Assembly: GCA_003153955.1 (NCBI GenBank)
Contig: PMCB01000058.1
Location: 1 to 20,583, forward strand
Source of the DNA: Dehalococcoidia bacterium
GTDB lineage: Bacteria; Chloroflexota; Dehalococcoidia; Dehalococcoidales; Fen-1064
Direction: 5' to 3'
DNA: 20,583 nucleotides
How positions within the stretch are numbered: the first letter of the stretch is position 1; each line of letters opens with the position of its first letter. A program made the translations under genes and the position numbers. Positions 15,238 through 20,583 of the stretch are shown in pieces. Below the pieces are notes generated by a model. It made no database searches. It was given only the letters and a program-made list of their open reading frames with translations, and was not told the origin of the DNA.

Positions 15238-15522
15238 TTAAAAACAGTAATAAGTTACTACCTCGTCTTTAGAAGACTTGGCGAAAGCGATATCTGATTG
15301 CAGTCTTTTTACTGTTTTCCCGTTAAGACCTAATTTCCCAGATTGCCGTAAGGCTTTCTTTAAGACCTTGACCGGGATATTAATCAAACTTGAGCCGTCA
15401 TGAATCTCTTCGTATAATTGGGCTTCTATATCCAAAAAATCCGATAAACTGCGGTCACGGAATAAATTAAAACTCACTTTTCCTAATTCAAAATCTATTA
15501 CGGGATAAGCGTTTATGCTCAA
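15238..15522 (-). CDS. Unknown 94-residue protein downstream of nrdJ
   Basis: I do not recognise this protein. It starts at a TTG (15522) with AAAGGA 7 nt upstream and lies 15 nt after the nrdJ stop, which argues for a real cotranscribed gene. It is soluble-looking, with no signal or membrane segment. The first third is mixed (a 'VIDFELGKVSFNLF' strand-like stretch), then an acidic helix (DFLDIEAQLYEEIHDG), then a strongly basic helical part (KVLKKALRQSGK...KTVKRLQSD) that could bind nucleic acid. It has no cysteine except in the final YYCF. Confidence 0.65.
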   Translation of the reverse strand: MSINAYPVIDFELGKVSFNLFRDRSLSDFLDIEAQLYEEIHDGSSLINIPVKVLKKALRQSGKLGLNGKTVKRLQSDIAFAKSSKDEVVTYYCF

Positions 15523-15537
15523 CAGCGGTTCCTTTCC

Positions 15538-18180
15538 CTAGCATTTCGTGTAGCCGCAATTCGGGCAAACAAAACAGCCTTCCTGATAGGCAAGCAAGCC
15601 GCCGCAGTCAGGGCACTGTCCGGCGATATTTCTGACCAGTCCGAAATCCTCTGTCTTGGTGGCTGTTTTTCCCTCATGAAGTTCTATTTTCTCGGTATTT
15701 TCCGTTTCGGTTTCACCGTTGATATGCTTTTCCAGAACAGCTCCGATGGCGTCCGCGCAGGATAGCACCGACTTGCCGCTCTCCCAGGCGATGGACGGAC
15801 AGCGGATGCCGCGCAGTTGTTTCACCACTGATGCCGGGTCTACTCCCGACCGTAAAGCTACCGTAATCAAACGGCAAACAGCTTCCAGTTGTGCGGAAGC
15901 GCAGCCGCCGGCTTTACCCAATGTCGAAAATACTTCGCATAATCCGTCTTCATCGGAGTTAATGGTTACGTACAATGAGCCGCAGCCGGTGTTGACCCTT
16001 TCGGTGATGCCGGTAGTGCGCTTGGCCCGTTTACGCGGCAGGATCTTGGTATCAGGCCTCTTCTCGACCACCGCGCTTTGAGGAGTGGCCTGCCCTGTGC
16101 TCATCGGCTGCCCTTCCCGGCTCCGGTCGCGGTATATTGTAATCCCTTTCAGGTTTTTCTCATATGCCAGCATGTAAACATTGGCGACATCTTCTTTGGC
16201 CGCTTCATGGGAGAAGTTCACGGTTTTAGAAACCGCGTTGTCCGTATATTTCTGGAACGCGGCCTGCATTTCCACGTGCCATTCCGGACTGATTTCGTGC
16301 GCCGTAACAAATACTTTCTTGATTTCGGTCGGCACTCCGGGAATATCGCCCAGGTGGGCGCCGCCCGCCAGTTGTTTCATTAATTCATCACTGTAGAATC
16401 CGCCTTTTTTGGCGGTATCTTCAAAACATGGGTTGGCTTCGATCATCTTCGTGCCGTCCAGAATATTGCGCGTGTATACCAGGGCAAACAACGGCTCAAT
16501 GCCGCCGGAACACCCGGCAATGATCGATAATGTCCCCGTGGGCGCGATTGTCGTCCGGGTGGCATTCCTGACGCGCATGCCGTTTTGAACATCATATCTG
16601 CTGCCTTTAAAAGCTGGGAACACACCGCGCTCCGCGCCCAGTTCCACCGAGGCTTTGGTGGATTCGGCCTGGATAAAGCCCATCACATCTTCCACCAGTT
16701 CCAGCGCCCTTTCGGAATCATAGGGAACACCTAACATCAGCAGCATATCCGCAAAACCCATCACGCCGAGACCGATTTTTCTGGTCTTTTTCGTCATTTC
16801 TTCGATTTGCGGCAGGGGGAATTTATTAATATCGATGACATTATCTAAAAACCTGACGGCTGTTTTTACCGTCCGTGCCAGTTTGGAATAATCAACCTGA
16901 TATTTCGCGCCGGTCTTAACCAGCATTCTACTCAGATTAAGCGAACCTAAATTACAGGATTCGTAGGGCAGTAACGGCTGTTCGCCGCAGGGGTTAGTAC
17001 TCTCAATCCGACCTAGATTCGGCGTTGGGTTGCTGTTGTTGATGCGGTCGATAAAGACAATCCCGGGGTCGCCGGTTTTCCACGCCATTTCCACCATTTT
17101 GTCGAAAACTTCTTTGGCGTTTAATTGGCCGAATATTTCTTTGTTATGGGGATTTATCAGGTTGTAATTGCTGCCCGATTTCACCGCTTCCATGAACTCC
17201 GCGGTCACCGCCACCGAAATATTAAAGTTAGTCAAAACATTAGCTTCGGTTTTGGCATTGATGAATTTCATAATATCCGGATGGTCGACACTCAATATCG
17301 CCATGTTCGCCCCCCGCCGCATCCCGCCCTGTTTGATGACATCGGTCGCTGTATCAAATGCACGCATGAAAGACACCGGGCCGCTGGCTACCCCGCCGGT
17401 AGAACCGACGCGGTCGCTTTCCGGACGCAGGCGGGAGAATGAAAAACCCGTGCCGCCGCCGCTCTTGTGAATCAGCGCGGTATATTTCACGGCATCGAAA
17501 ATCGATTCCATCGAATCATCAATCGGTAATACGAAACATGCTGAAAGTTGCCCTAAATCCCTGCCGGCATTCATCAGGGTCGGAGAGTTAGGGAGGAAAT
17601 TCAGGTTCACCATCGCGCTGTAAAATTCATCTTCTCTTTTCCCGATATCTGCCCTGGGGTCATAAATAATATCTGCGGCCGCAATCGCCCGGGCGACCCG
17701 GCGGAAAAGCTGCTCCGGTGTTTCCGTTGGTTTCCCGCTTTTATCTTTTTTCAAATAACGTTTTTCAAGGACCTTCAAGGCGTTCTCGGTCAACTTGATA
17801 TCGTCATTTTGTTTATTTTCCATTTCGTCTGCCTTTGTTGTTTTCATTGACTTTACATCCTCTTGCTTTTTTATTGGTTCTTCCGCGTCTAAAAATTCTT
17901 TTACCAGCGCCAGTATTTCGGTTTCATTGGTCGGTACACGTTTTTCTTGAGTGTTGGGACGGCCGACCATGTCTTCCATCCCCGGCAGCGGCTGCACCGG
18001 ATTTACCTTTTCCGGCGCCAGTTTCTTCTCCAGCCGTTCAATCACCTGCTGTGTCAGGTTCTCGATGTATGCCCTGTCGGAAATCCCCATCCGTTCCGCC
18101 GCCGCAAATGTTGCCTTAGCAATCTGCTGCAGCGTAAACTGACCTAACTGTGTTTGCCTGTTTTTGTTTTTGCCGTTCAT
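15538..18180 (-). CDS. nrdJ: Class II, adenosylcobalamin-dependent ribonucleoside-diphosphate reductase
   Basis: The 880-residue enzyme reduces ribonucleotides to deoxyribonucleotides using a B12-generated thiyl radical, without oxygen. Catalytic residues are clear: Cys215 in [15 protein letters not shown] (396-400) with thiyl Cys398 and Glu400, and Cys409 in YESCNLGS. The glycine-rich '[16 protein letters not shown]' (238-253) and '[10 protein letters not shown]' loops are intact. A TSCPD-type domain ([10 protein letters not shown]... to about 840) and a C-terminal cysteine cluster (CPDCGG...CPNCGYTKC, 856-880) follow, the latter probably the redox-active tail. The N-terminal about 130 residues include what looks like a partial ATP-cone ([18 protein letters not shown]) without the KRDG nucleotide loop, then a charged linker. 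Its ATG overlaps the nrdR stop in ATGA, so expression is coupled. Confidence 0.96.
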   Translation of the reverse strand: MNGKNKNRQTQLGQFTLQQIAKATFAAAERMGISDRAYIENLTQQVIERLEKKLAPEKVNPVQPLPGMEDMVGRPNTQEKRVPTNETEILALVKEFLDAEEPIKKQEDVKSMKTTKADEMENKQNDDIKLTENALKVLEKRYLKKDKSGKPTETPEQLFRRVARAIAAADIIYDPRADIGKREDEFYSAMVNLNFLPNSPTLMNAGRDLGQLSACFVLPIDDSMESIFDAVKYTALIHKSGGGTGFSFSRLRPESDRVGSTGGVASGPVSFMRAFDTATDVIKQGGMRRGANMAILSVDHPDIMKFINAKTEANVLTNFNISVAVTAEFMEAVKSGSNYNLINPHNKEIFGQLNAKEVFDKMVEMAWKTGDPGIVFIDRINNSNPTPNLGRIESTNPCGEQPLLPYESCNLGSLNLSRMLVKTGAKYQVDYSKLARTVKTAVRFLDNVIDINKFPLPQIEEMTKKTRKIGLGVMGFADMLLMLGVPYDSERALELVEDVMGFIQAESTKASVELGAERGVFPAFKGSRYDVQNGMRVRNATRTTIAPTGTLSIIAGCSGGIEPLFALVYTRNILDGTKMIEANPCFEDTAKKGGFYSDELMKQLAGGAHLGDIPGVPTEIKKVFVTAHEISPEWHVEMQAAFQKYTDNAVSKTVNFSHEAAKEDVANVYMLAYEKNLKGITIYRDRSREGQPMSTGQATPQSAVVEKRPDTKILPRKRAKRTTGITERVNTGCGSLYVTINSDEDGLCEVFSTLGKAGGCASAQLEAVCRLITVALRSGVDPASVVKQLRGIRCPSIAWESGKSVLSCADAIGAVLEKHINGETETENTEKIELHEGKTATKTEDFGLVRNIAGQCPDCGGLLAYQEGCFVCPNCGYTKC

Positions 18181-18713
18181 TTTGATTTTCCCCGGCTGCC
18201 AGTTTCTGCAACGGGTGTCTCATTGTCCGGAATCAGCGGTAACTGCGCCGCCGGTACGCTGCGCCCGTTTCCACGTGCCAGATTATCCACTTCCTGTTTC
18301 AATTTGGTAATATCCGCAAAGTCCCGGTAAACACTGGCAAAACGGATATAGGCAATCTGGTCGATCTGTTTGAGACTTGCCATGACCATGTCGCCGATGA
18401 TGGCGCTGTGAACTTCCTGCCGGCCCTGTTTATATAGTTCGGCTTCGATATCGTCTGCAATTTGGTCAATGGTATTAGCGGCAACAGGACGTTTTTCGAA
18501 GGCCTTGCGGATTCCGTTCAACAATTTGCCCTTGTCAAACAATTCCCGTCTTCTATCTTTCTTGATGACGAACAGACCCGTTCTTTGGACGCGCTCGTAG
18601 GTTGTGAACCGGCTGTCGCAAGAGAGACATTGCCGCCGTCGGCGGACGCCGTCATCTACATCACGTGAATCAAGAACCTTTGAATCGTTATAGCCGCAAT
18701 GGGGACATTTCAT
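18177..18713 (-). CDS. nrdR: Transcriptional repressor NrdR
   Basis: From the ATG at 18713 the protein begins with the invariant MKCPHCG, so this start is preferred over the in-frame GTG at 18722. Zinc-ribbon cysteines are Cys3, 6, 29 and 32 (QCLSCDSRFTTYE), followed by an ATP-cone (about 47-137: FVIKKDRRRELFDKGKLLNGIRKA ... YIRFASVYRDF, here quoted in parts). The cone senses ATP versus dATP so that NrdR represses reductase genes when dATP is high. At 178 residues it is longer than the usual about 150, owing to a proline-rich tail of about 30 residues after 'EVDNLARG'. It overlaps nrdJ by four bases. Two NrdR boxes lie in its own promoter, so it should autoregulate itself and nrdJ. Confidence 0.97.
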   Translation of the reverse strand: MKCPHCGYNDSKVLDSRDVDDGVRRRRQCLSCDSRFTTYERVQRTGLFVIKKDRRRELFDKGKLLNGIRKAFEKRPVAANTIDQIADDIEAELYKQGRQEVHSAIIGDMVMASLKQIDQIAYIRFASVYRDFADITKLKQEVDNLARGNGRSVPAAQLPLIPDNETPVAETGSRGKSK

Positions 18714-18743
18714 ATCCCACACTCAATTTATTGAAATTCGCCT

Positions 18744-18759
18744 ACCCTACATTTGGTGG
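18744..18759 (-). promoter_or_regulatory. NrdR box 2 (degenerate)
   Basis: ACCCTACATTTGGTGG on the plus strand matches the palindromic NrdR-box consensus acaCwAtATaTwGtgt at 11 of 16 positions. Its centre is 32 bp from that of box 1, the three-turn spacing known for paired NrdR boxes. It covers the expected transcription start region. Confidence 0.65.
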
Positions 18760-18769
18760 TAGGAATGGT

Positions 18770-18799
18770 ATTAAACCACAACATCTTGTGGTTTGTCAA
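18770..18799 (-). promoter_or_regulatory. Sigma70 promoter of nrdR-nrdJ
   Basis: On the minus strand TTGACA (18799-18794), an 18-nt spacer and TTTAAT (18775-18770) precede the nrdR ATG by 56 nt. NrdR box 1 fills the spacer, so bound repressor would block polymerase directly. Confidence 0.75.
18776..18791 (-). promoter_or_regulatory. NrdR box 1
   Basis: CCACAAGATGTTGTGG (minus strand) matches the NrdR consensus at 12 of 16 positions, including the C-w-A-n-A-T-n-T-w-G core. It is the centre of a perfect 9-bp inverted repeat (18773-18781 with 18786-18794) and sits exactly between the -35 and -10 hexamers. Confidence 0.82.
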
Positions 18800-18895
18800 G
18801 GGTTTTTCGAGCGTGGGATGGAAATATTTTCATATGAATGATGGAATATTACTGTGGGAAATAACGATATGTAGGAAAAGAAATAAACAGCGGAT
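18800..18895. other. Intergenic stretch without recognised feature
   Basis: Between the nrdR promoter and the ftsZ terminator I see only AT-rich sequence, including one imperfect GAAATATTTTC palindrome near 18831. No open frame with a ribosome site was found. Confidence 0.5.
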
Positions 18896-18951
18896 AAAAA
18901 AATCGGGGTGCTATCGGGTAGACCGGTGGTTTGGTCTACCCAATAACACCC
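18896..18951 (-). terminator. Strong intrinsic terminator of the ftsA-ftsZ unit
   Basis: On the minus strand a perfect 9-bp stem GGGTAGACC / GGTCTACCC with an 8-nt loop (18941-18916) is extended, past one mismatch, by a further 9 pairs including one wobble (18951-18943 with 18914-18906). It is followed after four bases by seven T (18902-18896). It lies 65 nt beyond the ftsZ stop and insulates ftsAZ from the nrdR promoter. Confidence 0.88.
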
Positions 18952-19015
18952 AACTAAAGAGTTCGGACTGTCAGGTTATTCGCCCTAGGCCTCTCTCAGT
19001 CTCAAGATTTGATGT

Positions 19016-20173
19016 TTACCGGGTCCATGAATTGTAGGACGGGGCTTTTTGTGCCTGTTTCTGTGGCGCGGGAGCAGGTGCCGGGGTGGGCATGTGGTGC
19101 TGTTGCGAGAATTGGGCGCGGCGTAAGAAAGCCGGCACATCCAGTTGTTCTTCGCTGTCACCTTTTAATGTCTTGAGGTAACCGCTGATTTCAGCTTCGT
19201 TAACATTGCCGCCGCTCATCGACGTCGTTTCAAAACCGGTGGCGATCAGGGTAATCTTGATATCTTTGTCCATGCGGGTATCGCGGACGACACCGAAGAT
19301 GATATTGGCATCGGGGTCAACGGCCCCTTTAATGATTTCGGCTGCTTCGTTTACTTCGAACAGCGACAGATTTTCGCCGCCGACAACATTGAATAATACG
19401 CCCTTGGCGCCGGAGACGGATACATCCAGTAACGGACTGGCTAATGCGGCTTTCGCGGCATCCACGGCGCGGTTCTGGCCGCTGCCTTTGCCGATGGACA
19501 TCCAGGCCGGGCCGGCATCTTTCATGATAGCGCGGACATCAGCGAAATCGAGGTTGATCATGCCGGGAACGGTGATGACCTGAGCGATTGCCTGTACACC
19601 ATTTGCAAGGACTTCGTCGGCCAGTCTGAACGCGGCGTCGACGCCGGTCTTCTGGTCGCACATAGTGAACAGCCGATCGTTCGGGATGATGATCAGTGTA
19701 TCGACTAAGGGCATTAATGTCTTGATACCGTCTTCCGCAACAGCCATGCGGTGTGAACCTTCGAATCCGAAGGGTTTGGTAACGACTGCGATAGTTAATG
19801 CGCCGCTCTGTTTGGCGACTTCAGCGACTACGGAGGCAGAACCTGTGCCCGTGCCGCCGCCCATACCGGCGGTAATGAAAACCATTTCTGCGCCGTTGAC
19901 TACTTCTTTGATTTCATCACGGTTTTCTTCAGCCGCTTTCTGACCGACATGATGGTCTCCGCCGGCGCCTAAACCGCGTACTAATTTTTCTCCGAGCTGA
20001 ATTCTGATGGGTGCTTCGGTGATTGCCAGGGATTGTGCATCCGTATTCATCGCGATGAACTCGACCCCGTCAACTCCGTCTCTGACCATGCGGGTTACGG
20101 CATTGGAACCGCCGCCGCCAAGGCCTACAACTTTAATTCTAACCGGACTAGCCGAAAAACTTGACCTTGCCAT
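19016..20173 (-). CDS. ftsZ: Cell division GTPase FtsZ
   Basis: The 385-residue protein is the tubulin-like GTPase that forms the division ring. The ATG at 20173 has AGGAGG 9-10 nt upstream. It shows 'VVGLGGGGSNAV' (15-26), the tubulin signature GGGTGTG (105-111), and the catalytic T7 loop NLDFADV (207-213). The loop usually written GAGANPE reads GAGGDHH (69-75) here. After the GTPase and C-terminal domains (to about 318) comes only a short linker. A DVPAFLRR motif (345-352), the FtsA/membrane-partner peptide, is then followed by an unusual 33-residue Pro/Ala/Gln tail instead of ending the protein. It lies 48 nt after ftsA. Confidence 0.98.
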   Translation of the reverse strand: MARSSFSASPVRIKVVGLGGGGSNAVTRMVRDGVDGVEFIAMNTDAQSLAITEAPIRIQLGEKLVRGLGAGGDHHVGQKAAEENRDEIKEVVNGAEMVFITAGMGGGTGTGSASVVAEVAKQSGALTIAVVTKPFGFEGSHRMAVAEDGIKTLMPLVDTLIIIPNDRLFTMCDQKTGVDAAFRLADEVLANGVQAIAQVITVPGMINLDFADVRAIMKDAGPAWMSIGKGSGQNRAVDAAKAALASPLLDVSVSGAKGVLFNVVGGENLSLFEVNEAAEIIKGAVDPDANIIFGVVRDTRMDKDIKITLIATGFETTSMSGGNVNEAEISGYLKTLKGDSEEQLDVPAFLRRAQFSQQHHMPTPAPAPAPQKQAQKAPSYNSWTR

Positions 20174-20221
20174 ATATATAAATCCTCCTATTCAGACTAT
20201 TAATATATTTTAATTATTTTA

Positions 20222-20583
20222 TTAGCTTTGGGCAGGTTTGCCGAATAAACCCTTGATTCTGGACATCAGATTGACAATACCGTCGCCGAAAAGATTCTGT
20301 TTTGCTTTGACATTAGTCTTCGGCTTCATACCCCAGAGTAAAAGTCCGACTGCGGTAGCGTAGGCCGGGTCTGTCAGTTGGTCGCTGATGCCGTAAACAT
20401 TCAACGGCGCGCCGACTCTTACCGGCATTTTCAGAACTTCTCTGCCGAGTGCATCAATGCCCGCCAGGTTGGAGCTTCCACCTGTAAGCACCAGTCCGCC
20501 AGGTACTAACGCTTCCTGTTCGCCATGCGGTAATTCCAGGACGATGAGTCTTAAGATTTCTTCCATTCTGGCGCGGATAATAT
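20222..20583 (-). CDS. ftsA: Cell division protein FtsA, C-terminal part only
   Basis: About 120 C-terminal residues are visible; the frame stays open through the window edge (IIRARMEEILRLI), so the beginning of the gene lies outside. The actin-fold nucleotide-binding signature GGLVLTGGSSNLAGI and 'MPVRVGAP', 'DPAYATAVGLLLWG' are typical FtsA elements. A basic, partly amphipathic tail (LMSRIKGLFGK) matches the membrane-targeting helix that anchors FtsZ filaments. It lies directly upstream of ftsZ, the conserved order. Confidence 0.93.
   Translation of the reverse strand, partial: IIRARMEEILRLIVLELPHGEQEALVPGGLVLTGGSSNLAGIDALGREVLKMPVRVGAPLNVYGISDQLTDPAYATAVGLLLWGMKPKTNVKAKQNLFGDGIVNLMSRIKGLFGKPAQS

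Noticed and set aside
18060..18180. Cobalamin riboswitch in front of nrdJ
   Set aside because: nrdJ overlaps nrdR by four bases, leaving no leader; the region upstream of nrdR contains NrdR boxes and no B12-box-like sequence.

Overview
The window is about 20.6 kb of densely packed bacterial chromosome with no rRNA, tRNA or CRISPR array. The combination of ftsA-ftsZ followed by nrdR and a class II (B12-dependent) ribonucleotide reductase, Thr-rich lipoproteins, a GldA/F/G-type ABC cluster, a PurO-type IMP cyclohydrolase and an orphan peptide-ABC ATPase pair suggests an anaerobic Chloroflexota lineage, most likely Dehalococcoidia. That assignment rests on gene content and recalled gene order, not on a database search.

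Left part (1-5660, all minus strand). Two adjacent lipoproteins (1-1181, cut by the window edge, and 1252-2301) are each built from two tandem sulfite-oxidase-fold, molybdopterin-like domains. They lie behind a sigma70 promoter, a structured leader that I identify as a Moco-family (molybdenum/tungsten cofactor) riboswitch, and an intrinsic terminator. Next come a site-2 protease with two CBS domains, a PurO-like IMP cyclohydrolase and an enoyl-CoA hydratase, with recognisable promoters in front of the protease and the hydratase.

Middle part (5700-14640, plus strand). A transposase-derived protein (5701-6558) keeps its zinc ribbon and overall DDE fold, but all three catalytic acids appear to be replaced. 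Between it and the next gene is a cluster of TTACAAT half-sites arranged as two perfect inverted repeats around a strong promoter. That promoter serves a DppD/DppF-like pair of peptide-transporter ATPases with no permease nearby. After a long inverted repeat comes a compact run: membrane-anchored parvulin/SurA-like foldase, GldA-type ATPase, GldF-type permease, GldG-type auxiliary protein, a DUF4340-like protein fused to a CARDB-like domain, and acpS.

Right part (14602-20583, minus strand). ftsA (partial) and ftsZ end in a strong intrinsic terminator. The next unit is nrdR, nrdJ, a 94-residue unknown protein and an NYN/PIN-like nuclease whose 3' end overlaps acpS convergently. The nrdR promoter holds two NrdR boxes with 32-bp centre spacing, one lying exactly between the -35 and -10 elements, so autoregulation of the nrdR-nrdJ unit is well supported.

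The most novel-looking candidates are (i) the apparently catalytically dead, possibly domesticated transposase together with the TTACAAT site array at the neighbouring ABC promoter, and (ii) the Moco-type riboswitch with a terminator in front of lipoproteins that have mostly lost the molybdenum-ligating cysteine.
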